A stretch of DNA of 14,909 nt, taken from NCBI GenBank assembly GCA_003541675.1, contig DPMC01000117.1, positions 1,242 to 16,150 of the forward strand, in the 5' to 3' direction. The notes below the pieces were generated by a model. That model had not been told where the DNA came from. It did not search any database and worked only from the letters and a program-made list of their open reading frames with translations. The translations under genes and the position numbers were made by a program. Origin of the DNA: Acidimicrobiaceae bacterium. Its GTDB lineage: Bacteria > Actinomycetota > Acidimicrobiia > Acidimicrobiales > MedAcidi-G1. Positions 6,302 to 13,158 of the stretch are shown here, piece after piece; within the stretch, counting starts at the first letter, position 1; every line of letters starts with the position of its first letter.

Positions 6302-8520
6302 CCGTCACAGAGGATCGTCCGAGCTACAAGTGGGTCGGCACCCGACCCATCAGACCCGACGGATACGACAAGGTGGTGGGGAAGGCCCGCTTTGCGGCCG
6401 ACCTGAACCTCCCGGGACAGCTGCATGCGGCGATCCTGCGATCGCCTCACGGCCATGCCCGCATCCTTTCCATCGACACCACGGCGGCCGAGGCGATGCC
6501 CGGCGTGAAGGCCGTGATGACCAGCGCCGACTTTCCAGAGCTGGACGCATCCAACCCCGAACGTGACGTGGCGGAGAACATCATGGCCCGTGGCGTGGTG
6601 CGGTACGTCGGCCACGCGCTGGCCGCGGTGGCCGCGACCACCAAGGCCGAAGCGGCGGCAGCCGTGGCGGCCATCGAGGTCGAATACGAGTTGCTGCCGT
6701 TGGTGCTGAGCCTCGACGAGTCCATGGCCGAGGGCGCGCCGTTGGTCAATGAGCACAACGTGACCATGTTCGTCGAGAGTGATGGGCCGTCCAACATGGC
6801 CACGGTCAACTCCCTCGAGCGTGGCGATGTCGACGCGGCCTTCGAGGCCGCCGACCTGATTGTCGAGCGCGAGTTCGAGACAGCGTGGGTCCATCAGGGC
6901 TACATCGAGCCCCACGCCTGCGTGGTCGACGTCGGGCGGGACGGCAAGGCGGACATCTGGGTGTCGTCCCAAGGCCACTTCCGTGTCCGGTCCCAGACCG
7001 CCGCGGTGCTCGGTTGGGACACAGCCCGCGTCAAGGTGACCCCGGCCGAGATCGGCGGTGGGTTCGGTGGAAAGACCACGATCTACCTCGAGCCGGTCGC
7101 CGCCCGACTGTCCGAGAAGTCGGGCCGTCCGGTGAAGATCGTGATGAGCCGCGAGGAGGTGCTGAGGGCCACCGGTCCGGCACCGGCATCCAAGGCCAGA
7201 GTCCGGATCGCGGCCACCAACGACGGTGAGCTCACGGCCATCGAGGGCTGGTTGGGCTACGCCGTGGGGTGCACCAGCGACATGGCCGGCGTTGTCGGCG
7301 CCATGTCGGTGGCTTCCTACAAGTTCCCCAATCTGAAGCTTGAGGCCACCGCCTCGCTCACCAACACGCCCAAGTCAGCTGCCTACCGGGCACCGTCGGC
7401 GCCCCAGGCGGCGTTCGCCATCGAGTCGGTCATCGACGAGATCGCCCAGCAGATGGACATGGACCCAATCGAACTGCGGCTCAAGAACGCCGTGGTCGAA
7501 GGTGACCCCACGGCCATGGGCATGCCCCATCCCCGGATCGGTTTCGTGGAGTGCCTCGAGGCCATCCGCGAAAGCGACCACTACCGTTCGCCGGTACCGG
7601 AGGGCGCGGCCCGAGGCGTCGGCGCGGGCTTCTGGTTCAACATCGGTGAGCAGTCCAGCGCCACGGTCAACCTCAACGAAGACGGCACGGCCACGGTGAT
7701 CACCGGCAGTCCCGACATCGGTGGGAGCCGTGCATCGATGGCGCTGATGGCCGCCGAGGAGTTGGGCATAGATGTCCACTGCATCACCCCTGTGGTAGCC
7801 GACACCGAATCCGTTGGTTTCACCGACGTGACCGAGGGCAGTCGGGCGACCTTCGCTACCGGCATGGCCGTCGTCAACGCCTGTCGCGAACTCATTGACG
7901 AGCTCAAGGCCCGGGCGGCCACCATCCTCGGTGTCGACGCTGACGCGGTCGACTGGCTTGACGGCGAGGCCGTGGCCGACGGCAAAGATCCATTGTCGCT
8001 GGCCGCCATCACCGCCAAGGCCAAGAGCACCGGTGGTCCCCTCACGGTGACTGCATCACTCAACGCCGGTGGCGCCGGCCCGTCCTTCGCAGTGCATTGC
8101 TGTGACCTCGCTGTCGACGAGGAGACCGGACAGGTCACCATCCTCGGATACACCGCAGCCCAGGACGCGGGGACGGCGATCCACCCGAGTTACGTCGAGG
8201 GTCAGATGCAGGGCGGAACGGTCCAGGGAATCGGCTGGGCGTTGAACGAGGAGTACATCTACGACGACGAGGGCTCCATGCAGAACGCCAGCTTCCTCGA
8301 CTACCGGGTTCCGGTGGCGTCCGATCTGCCGATGATCGGGACGATCATCGTCGAGGTTCCGAACCCCGCTCATCCCTACGGGGTTCGTGGTGTGGGCGAG
8401 ACGGGCATCGTCCCACCGATGGCCACCATCGCCAACGCCATCAGCCGCGCCACGTCGGTGCGGATGACCTCGCTTCCCATGTCTCCGCCCAAGCTTCTGG
8501 CGGCCCTCGACGACCGCTGA
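6298..8520 (+). CDS. Molybdenum hydroxylase molybdopterin-binding large subunit, xanthine dehydrogenase family
   Basis: This 740-residue catalytic subunit should bind molybdopterin (probably as a dinucleotide) and hydroxylate an unknown substrate, in complex with the two upstream gene products. It shows the N-terminal RPDGYDKVVGKARFAADL, the cofactor loop GGGFGGK (about residues 253-259), the active-site loop AYRAPSAPQ (about 362-370) and the catalytic Glu in GVGETG (Glu701). The loop is neither the CSFR loop of form I CO dehydrogenase nor the AYRGAGR of form II, so CO oxidation should not be assumed. The ATG at 6298 has a strong GAGGGGAG 7 bp upstream; a longer open frame from 6118 overlaps the small-subunit gene and is rejected. 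A MoaD-like gene follows after 10 bp. Confidence 0.95.
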   Translation: MTVTEDRPSYKWVGTRPIRPDGYDKVVGKARFAADLNLPGQLHAAILRSPHGHARILSIDTTAAEAMPGVKAVMTSADFPELDASNPERDVAENIMARGVVRYVGHALAAVAATTKAEAAAAVAAIEVEYELLPLVLSLDESMAEGAPLVNEHNVTMFVESDGPSNMATVNSLERGDVDAAFEAADLIVEREFETAWVHQGYIEPHACVVDVGRDGKADIWVSSQGHFRVRSQTAAVLGWDTARVKVTPAEIGGGFGGKTTIYLEPVAARLSEKSGRPVKIVMSREEVLRATGPAPASKARVRIAATNDGELTAIEGWLGYAVGCTSDMAGVVGAMSVASYKFPNLKLEATASLTNTPKSAAYRAPSAPQAAFAIESVIDEIAQQMDMDPIELRLKNAVVEGDPTAMGMPHPRIGFVECLEAIRESDHYRSPVPEGAARGVGAGFWFNIGEQSSATVNLNEDGTATVITGSPDIGGSRASMALMAAEELGIDVHCITPVVADTESVGFTDVTEGSRATFATGMAVVNACRELIDELKARAATILGVDADAVDWLDGEAVADGKDPLSLAAITAKAKSTGGPLTVTASLNAGGAGPSFAVHCCDLAVDEETGQVTILGYTAAQDAGTAIHPSYVEGQMQGGTVQGIGWALNEEYIYDDEGSMQNASFLDYRVPVASDLPMIGTIIVEVPNPAHPYGVRGVGETGIVPPMATIANAISRATSVRMTSLPMSPPKLLAALDDR

Positions 8521-8530
8521 GGGTGTCGGG

Positions 8531-8776
8531 ATGCCCCGAGCCCATCTGATGTCGGACCATCGTCGCTTCACCGGCGGCGAGGCTGTCATCGAGGTTGAAG
8601 GGGCCACGGTCGGTGCGGTGATCGCTGAACTCGAGCGTCGCTATCCGGGCCTCGGCAACATCCTCACCAAGGCCTCCTCGGCCGGGGTGGACGGGGTGAT
8701 TCACGCCGAGCCGGAGTACCTCGCTATTTCCCCGGACACCGACGTCTACTTCGTGGCGCCTCTCACTGGCGGTTGA
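8531..8776 (+). CDS. MoaD/ThiS-family sulfur carrier protein
   Basis: This is an 81-residue beta-grasp protein ending in the LTGG tail expected of MoaD/ThiS carriers, whose C-terminal Gly is adenylated and thiocarboxylated. Visible features are a central helix TVGAVIAELERRYPGL, the turn ISPDTDVYFVAPLTGG, and a normal family length. Its position, 10 bp after the large subunit and with GAGGG 7 bp upstream of the ATG, suggests it supplies sulfur for molybdopterin synthesis or for the terminal sulfido ligand of this enzyme. No moaE or XdhC-type maturation gene is in the window. Its last 14 bp, including the codons for the GlyGly tail, overlap the convergent MFS gene on the other strand. Confidence 0.88.
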   Translation: MPRAHLMSDHRRFTGGEAVIEVEGATVGAVIAELERRYPGLGNILTKASSAGVDGVIHAEPEYLAISPDTDVYFVAPLTGG

Positions 8777-10397
8777 TTTCCTCCGGTGGTGCATCGCCTG
8801 GGTTGAGGGACTCGAGTTCGACCCGGGCCGTCTCCGGGAACCAGCCCAACACCAGTGCGGCAGCGAGGACGGGACCGACGGCCACCACGAGGAACGCCGG
8901 CCCGTAGGACCCGAACCGGTCGCTGAGCATCCCGACGATGATCAGGCCGGCAGCGCTGCCGGCCACCCCGAGAGTCACGACCAGACCGTTGGCCCGGGCC
9001 CGATTACGGGTTGAGAACAGTTCCGGCCCGTAGACGCCCAGGGCGACGGTCAACGATCCGATCACTGTTCCCACCACGCTGCTGGCCCACAGGGCGGCAC
9101 CGGTCGAGTGGTAGGCCACCACCATGAAGGCGGTGCCGCCGAGGAGGCCGATGGCGCCTACTGGCCGTCGACCACGAGTATCGGCCAGTCGACCGGCCAC
9201 GAAGATTCCGATGCCGGCCGGTGTGCTCGTGAGCAGCGTGAACAGGGTGATGCCGACTGCCGAGTATCCCCTGTGGTCCTTGAGGAAGTCGTTCTGGAAC
9301 TGGCTGGCTGGAGCGGCGAACACCAACAGCAGGAACGATGCCACGGCTAGCAGCACCAGGCGTCGCCCTTCAGTCCGTCGTCGGCCTCCATCTGATGAAT
9401 CAGGTACCCGGCCGTCGCGGGACCGGCGGTCGACGGAGTTGGCGGTGAACCGGAGCGACTCGGGGAGGCGGCGACCGACGGCCAGCAGCGCCGGGATGGC
9501 CAGCAGTGGGACGAGGTATACGGCCCGCCACGCCCTCGGGTCGAGGTCGGCCACCGGAAGGACCCAGACGGCCATGCCGGCGCCCAGCGCGGCACAGAGC
9601 ACCAGCACGCTGACCCCGTAGGCCCGGGATCCTCGGGGAAGTTCCTCGGCGGCGAACACCCCGATGAGGATGCCCATGCCCGTGGTGAGCCCCCGGGCTA
9701 TCAGTTGGCTGCCACCCAGAAACCAGAGGTCAGTCGAGGCCGCACCCAGTCCAGTGGCCAGGACCGCGGCCACCGCAGTGACTACTAGGACGGACCGGCG
9801 ACCCTTCCGGTCGGCGAGGAACACTACGGCGAGGGCTACCACGATTCCCAGACGGACCACGGCCAGAGCGATTCCCTGGGCGGTGTCGCTTCGTCCGAAC
9901 TCGTCGCTGGCGAAGGTGATGGTCTGGGTGATGACCGTGCCCAGATAGCCGTCGACTACCTGGATGCACGCCAGCAGCGAGAGCACCGTGGCGGACCGGG
10001 TGTCGAGACGGTCCGGCGGCGCCCACCAGGGGGTCCGGCGGCGGGCCACGGCGCGACGGAGGGGCCAGGAGAACAGTGGTCGCCAGGGTCCGACGGCCGC
10101 CCGGTACTCAATGGTCTCGACGACCCGGTGCCGCCCGTTGGTCGCACTGTCGACCACGAGTCGACGGTCCCAGTGTGTGAAGGGCCCGTGATCGAGGACG
10201 AAGTGGTCGGCGCCGGTGACGCGTTCGCGGATCAGGTCGTCGCGGGCGGTACGGAGTTCGACGAGGCCCTCGTCGTCCAACTCGTGGACCACCACCGTCC
10301 TGGCGATCCGGCCGACTGGCCCACAAGCGCGGGGCGTGCTGGTGCTGATGGCTGCCCTCCGGTCGCCCGAAGCATCCACCCTACCGATGGGGGCCAT
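8763..10397 (-). CDS. Major facilitator superfamily transporter with an extra N-terminal region
   Basis: This is a 544-residue protein. About residues 135-540 form a 12-segment MFS transporter. The conserved loop appears twice, as LADRKGRR after segment 2 and LADTRGRR after segment 8, and the end FPETARVELESLN resembles sugar-porter-like members. The substrate is unknown. The first about 130 residues are soluble, with segments VVVHELDDEGLVELR, DHGPFTHWDRRLVV and VETIEYRAAVGPWRPLFSWP. These look like part of an SRPBCC / polyketide-cyclase-type domain, which is a tentative call. The ATG at 10397 is 10 bp from the divergent murA start, whose -10 box overlaps it. A downstream start would remove part of the extra region, so the N-terminus is the least certain part. 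It is convergent with the MoaD-like gene. Confidence 0.85.
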   Translation of the reverse strand: MAPIGRVDASGDRRAAISTSTPRACGPVGRIARTVVVHELDDEGLVELRTARDDLIRERVTGADHFVLDHGPFTHWDRRLVVDSATNGRHRVVETIEYRAAVGPWRPLFSWPLRRAVARRRTPWWAPPDRLDTRSATVLSLLACIQVVDGYLGTVITQTITFASDEFGRSDTAQGIALAVVRLGIVVALAVVFLADRKGRRSVLVVTAVAAVLATGLGAASTDLWFLGGSQLIARGLTTGMGILIGVFAAEELPRGSRAYGVSVLVLCAALGAGMAVWVLPVADLDPRAWRAVYLVPLLAIPALLAVGRRLPESLRFTANSVDRRSRDGRVPDSSDGGRRRTEGRRLVLLAVASFLLLVFAAPASQFQNDFLKDHRGYSAVGITLFTLLTSTPAGIGIFVAGRLADTRGRRPVGAIGLLGGTAFMVVAYHSTGAALWASSVVGTVIGSLTVALGVYGPELFSTRNRARANGLVVTLGVAGSAAGLIIVGMLSDRFGSYGPAFLVVAVGPVLAAALVLGWFPETARVELESLNPGDAPPEEINRQ

Positions 10398-10400
10398 ACT
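10395..10400 (+). promoter_or_regulatory. Putative -10 element of murA (CATACT), overlapping the MFS start codon
   Basis: CATACT is followed by GAGGGA (6 bp) and the GTG at 10407. GAGGGA could be read as a Shine-Dalgarno sequence, but it abuts the start codon with no spacing, so a leaderless start fits better. The hexamer's first three bases are the complement of the MFS gene's ATG, so polymerase binding here would cover the MFS start. Confidence 0.5.
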
Positions 10401-10406
10401 GAGGGA

Positions 10407-11714
10407 GTGGGAAGCGACGGTGACGCCACTGCGGACGTGATCCGCGTCCGCCGATCAGGCCCGCTGCAGGGATCTGTCCGGGTGGCCGGCGCCAAGAACT
10501 CGGCGTTGAAGTTGATGGCGGCCGTCGTGCTGGCCCCGGGTCGCCACACCCTGCGAAACGTCCCCCGGATCGCCGATGTGGTCCTCATGGCCGAACTCCT
10601 GGAACGCATGGGCGCCCGTGTCACCCGAGGTGCCGACGAGCCCGATGTGGTGACCATCGAAGTGCCCGACGTGATGGTGCCCGAGGCGCCGTACGACCTA
10701 GTGGAAAAGATGCGGGCATCGATCGTGGTGCTGGGCCCGCTGCTGGCCCGCTTCGGTGAGGCCCGGGTGTCGGTGCCCGGTGGCGATGATTTCGGCCATC
10801 GTCCCATCGACATGCACCTCCGGGCGCTGGAGGAACTGGGCGCCACGTTCACCACCAGCCACGGGGTGATCGAGGGTCGGGCCGAGCGACTCCTCGGAAC
10901 GCGGATCCTGTTGGAGTACCCGAGCGTCGGGGCGACCGAGAACCTACTCATGGCTGCCGTGACGGCCAAGGGTACGACGGTCATCGACAATGCAGCCCGG
11001 GAGCCTGAGATCGAGGACCTGGCAGCCTTCCTAGTGGGAATGGGTGCAGACGTGTCCGGTGCCGGTGGATCGACCATCACCATCGAGGGTGTGGAGCGCC
11101 TCCACCCGGTGGAGCACACCGTGGTGCCTGACCGGATCGAGGCGGCTACCTACCTGGCTGCCGTGGGACTGGCAGGAGGGTCCATTGCCATTGAGGGCGC
11201 ACGGGCCGACCACATGGAGATGCTGCTCGACAAACTGGGCGCCATGGGCCTACGGGTCGACGACGGAGGCGACCGCCTGTGGGTCACCGCCCCCGAACGT
11301 CCCGCCCGGCTGACTTCGGTGGACGTGGCGACGCTGCCCTACCCGGGCGTGGCGACCGACTACAAGCCACTGCTGGTGGCGTTGCTCTCAGTGGCCGACG
11401 GGGTGGGCATCCTCACCGAGAACGTGTTCGCCGGCCGGTTCCGATACATCCCCGAACTGGTGCGGATGGGCGCCGATATCCGAGTGGAAGGCCACCACGC
11501 GGTGGTGCGGGGCGTCGAGGCTTTGTCCGGCGCACCGGTGCGGGCACCCGACATCCGGGCCGGAGCGGCGCTCGTGGTGGCCGGCCTGGCCGCCGAGGGC
11601 GAGACACTGGTGGCCGACGCACACCATGTGGCCCGCGGTTATCAGGACCTGGTGGGCAACTTGGCCCGACTAGGGGCCGACGTGGCCCTCGTACCGGGGG
11701 TTGGCGGAGCTTGA
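10407..11714 (+). CDS. murA: UDP-N-acetylglucosamine 1-carboxyvinyltransferase (MurA)
   Basis: This 435-residue cytoplasmic enzyme transfers enolpyruvate from PEP to UDP-GlcNAc, the first committed step of peptidoglycan synthesis. It shows VAGAKNSALK with the Lys30-Asn31 pair, the loop LGPLLARFGEARVSVPGG, the Asp in YPGVATDYKPLLVALL, and the Arg in APDIRAGAALVVAGLAAEG. At the place of the catalytic Cys (Cys115 in E. coli) the sequence is PGGDD, so Asp127 replaces Cys. This is known from Mycobacterium and Chlamydia, where it gives natural fosfomycin insensitivity. The GTG at 10407 was chosen for its -10-like CATACT 6 bp upstream and for matching the family N-terminus; the frame stays open upstream within the MFS gene's shadow. 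The microprotein gene converges on it 19 bp downstream. Confidence 0.95.
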   Translation: MGSDGDATADVIRVRRSGPLQGSVRVAGAKNSALKLMAAVVLAPGRHTLRNVPRIADVVLMAELLERMGARVTRGADEPDVVTIEVPDVMVPEAPYDLVEKMRASIVVLGPLLARFGEARVSVPGGDDFGHRPIDMHLRALEELGATFTTSHGVIEGRAERLLGTRILLEYPSVGATENLLMAAVTAKGTTVIDNAAREPEIEDLAAFLVGMGADVSGAGGSTITIEGVERLHPVEHTVVPDRIEAATYLAAVGLAGGSIAIEGARADHMEMLLDKLGAMGLRVDDGGDRLWVTAPERPARLTSVDVATLPYPGVATDYKPLLVALLSVADGVGILTENVFAGRFRYIPELVRMGADIRVEGHHAVVRGVEALSGAPVRAPDIRAGAALVVAGLAAEGETLVADAHHVARGYQDLVGNLARLGADVALVPGVGGA

Positions 11715-11733
11715 GTGGCCGGATCAGTCGCGG

Positions 11734-11886
11734 TTAGTCCGCGTCGGGTTCAGTGGGCCCACCCATGCGACGGGCCCGACGGTCGGCCAGCCAGAGAATG
11801 CCGGCGACCAGCACCAGCGGTCCGGCGACCAGCGCGATCTCGTCCCAGCCTCCCTGATGGGCGGTCAGCAATGGCAGCGAAGGCAT
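11734..11886 (-). CDS. 50-residue single-pass membrane microprotein, function unknown
   Basis: This short gene reads MPSLPLLTAHQ, then WDEIALVAGPLVLVAGILWL as a likely single transmembrane helix (about residues 14-33), then the positively charged ADRRARR and an acidic tail ending in TEPDAD. The basic residues after the helix favour an N-out, C-in orientation. The stop is TAA. Support for the start at 11886 comes from TAGGAT exactly 6 bp upstream on the same strand, the arrangement seen at several larger genes here. It fills most of the 243-bp gap between murA and the NifU-like gene, converging on murA and diverging from nifU. I do not recognise a family. The competing plus-strand frame from 11715 is only an upstream extension of the NifU gene. 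Confidence 0.72.
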   Translation of the reverse strand: MPSLPLLTAHQGGWDEIALVAGPLVLVAGILWLADRRARRMGGPTEPDAD

Positions 11887-11892
11887 CGGCCG

Positions 11893-11898
11893 ATCCTA
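11893..11898 (-). promoter_or_regulatory. Putative -10 element of the membrane microprotein gene (TAGGAT)
   Basis: Read on the minus strand, TAGGAT is followed by CGGCCG and then the ATG at 11886. The full TANNNT match and exact 6-bp spacing make this one of the best leaderless-type promoters in the window and are the main argument that the small gene is expressed. Confidence 0.55.
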
Positions 11899-11945
11899 CG
11901 GGGACATCTTCTGGCACCCGGGGTGGCACCGAGGGCCGGTCCTGC

Positions 11946-11951
11946 GAGACT
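11946..11951 (+). promoter_or_regulatory. Putative -10 element of the NifU-like gene (GAGACT)
   Basis: GAGACT ends 6 bp before the ATG at 11958 and keeps A at position 2 and T at position 6, but the first base is G. It is a weak hexamer by itself; its value is that the spacing matches the other genes. Confidence 0.35.
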
Positions 11952-11957
11952 GGGACC

Positions 11958-12290
11958 ATGTCGATCGACGTGGCCCCCGATACGGGCATCGACGGACTGC
12001 GGGCCCGGGTGGAGAAGGTCATCGAGGTGATCCGTCCAGCCATCCAGGCCGACGAGGGAGACATCGTGCTCCACGAGGTCGACGAGGCCACCGGCGAGGT
12101 GTCCGTCGAGTTGGTGGGGGCGTGCGTGACCTGCCCGGCGTCGGATCAGACGCTCAAGGCGGGCATCGAACGGATACTGAAGGACCGGGTGGACGGCGTG
12201 ACGTCGGTACAGAACGTGGGTGCCACCCTGGCTGGCGACGGACCCATCGGCGCCCCGGATCCTGACGAGGGCACGCCGGTCAGTCTGTAG
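11958..12290 (+). CDS. NifU-like C-terminal-domain Fe-S cluster scaffold/carrier protein
   Basis: This is a 110-residue protein with a single NifU C-terminal domain (Nfu type), which assembles or carries Fe-S clusters and hands them to target proteins in the cytoplasm. The signature is GACVTCPASDQTLKAGIE, with Cys56 and Cys59 as cluster ligands. The N-terminal helix RVEKVIEVIRPAIQADEGDI is typical. About 20 C-terminal residues rich in Gly, Asp and Pro appear disordered. The ATG at 11958 was chosen because the domain begins shortly after; the frame is open back to 11715 but that stretch covers the microprotein gene. The TAG stop overlaps the GTG of the enoyl-CoA hydratase by one base, so the two are probably translated together. 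Confidence 0.92.
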   Translation: MSIDVAPDTGIDGLRARVEKVIEVIRPAIQADEGDIVLHEVDEATGEVSVELVGACVTCPASDQTLKAGIERILKDRVDGVTSVQNVGATLAGDGPIGAPDPDEGTPVSL

Positions 12291-13084
12291 TGGCGACGAA
12301 CGAACCCCGGACCGAGGTACTGCTCAGCGTTGAACACCGCGACGACGGTGTGGTGGTGGCCACCCTTGACCGCCCCAAGGTCAACGCGCTCGATACAGCG
12401 CTGCTGCGTGAGCTCGAGGAGTTCGCTCGCACGTGCATCGACGATCCACCGGGCGCCGTGGTCATCACCGGTGCCGGTCGGATGTTCGCGGCCGGTGCGG
12501 AACTGGCTGTCTTCGCCGATCCCGCCCTGCGGCCCGGTCAGGCCGACGCCTTCCGTGACGCCTTCGGTGCGGTGGAACGCATTCCGTGTCCGACCATCGC
12601 CGCGGTAAACGGCTTGGCCCTTGGTGGTGGAGCGGAGCTGGCCTGGTGCTGTGACCTACGAATCCTCGGTGAGGGTTCGGCTTTCGGTCAGCCTGAGGTT
12701 CTGCTGGGGATCATCCCCGGCGGAGGTGCAACCCAGCGCCTGACCCGCCTCGTGGGGCGGGCAACAGCCAAACGCCTCATCTGGGGCGGTGCCGCGGTGA
12801 AGGCCGCCGAGGCGCTCGCTCTCGGTCTGGCCGACGAGGTGGTGGGCGACGATGAGATCCTGGATCGGGCATGTGCCCTGGCCGCCGGTTATGCGGCGGG
12901 ACCCCGGGTGGCTATCCGGGCCTCCAAGCGGGCCATCGATGAGGGCGCGGACATGACGCTGGCCGACGGGGTCGATCTCGAACTGGAACTGTTCCTGGAG
13001 GTCTTCGAGACCAATGATGCGCGGGTGGGCGTCGAGTCGTTCTTCGAGCACGGACCTGGGAAGGCAGACTTCACGGGTTCCTGA
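12290..13084 (+). CDS. Enoyl-CoA hydratase/isomerase (crotonase) family protein
   Basis: This is a 264-residue crotonase-fold enzyme expected to add water to a 2-enoyl-CoA. Both catalytic glutamates of true hydratases are in place: Glu116 in LGGGAELAWCCDLRI and Glu136 in FGQPEVLLGIIPGGG, 20 residues apart as in the rat mitochondrial enzyme (Glu144 and Glu164). The oxyanion-hole segments FAAGAEL (about 66-72) and NGLALGGG (about 107-114) are also present. Chain-length preference cannot be read. The GTG start at 12290 overlaps the NifU stop by one base and gives a short N-terminus before the first strand. The 74-bp gap to the cupin gene carries a separate -10-like box, so co-transcription with the cupin is possible but not needed. 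A link to acryloyl-CoA is only a context guess. Confidence 0.93.
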   Translation: MATNEPRTEVLLSVEHRDDGVVVATLDRPKVNALDTALLRELEEFARTCIDDPPGAVVITGAGRMFAAGAELAVFADPALRPGQADAFRDAFGAVERIPCPTIAAVNGLALGGGAELAWCCDLRILGEGSAFGQPEVLLGIIPGGGATQRLTRLVGRATAKRLIWGGAAVKAAEALALGLADEVVGDDEILDRACALAAGYAAGPRVAIRASKRAIDEGADMTLADGVDLELELFLEVFETNDARVGVESFFEHGPGKADFTGS

Positions 13085-13144
13085 GGCTTCGCCGGTTCCT
13101 GAGATCACCGCGTTCGATGTCCGTCGCCGGAGGTCTGCTGGGTG

Positions 13145-13150
13145 TACGTT
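13145..13150 (+). promoter_or_regulatory. Putative -10 element of the cupin gene (TACGTT)
   Basis: TACGTT matches TANNNT and ends 8 bp before the ATG at 13159, the same geometry as TAGGTT at glpX. It would give a leaderless or near-leaderless transcript. It also supports 13159 over the upstream in-frame ATG at 13117. Confidence 0.45.
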
Positions 13151-13158
13151 GCCGCGCC

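Noticed and set aside
6298..8520. Calling the operon CO dehydrogenase (coxMSL)
   Set aside because: The active-site loop is AYRAPSAPQ, not the CSFR loop of form I nor AYRGAGR of form II. Only the superfamily can be supported.
11715..11957. 81-residue N-terminal extension of the NifU-like protein
   Set aside because: The extension reads as Arg/Pro-rich low-complexity sequence opposite the membrane microprotein. The NifU domain begins just after 11958, where a start and a -10-like box are found.
13076..13103. 10-bp direct repeat GGTTCCTGAG, two copies 18 bp apart at the end of the enoyl-CoA hydratase gene
   Set aside because: It is short, two copies only, with unrelated flanks; probably a small slippage event with no further sign of function.
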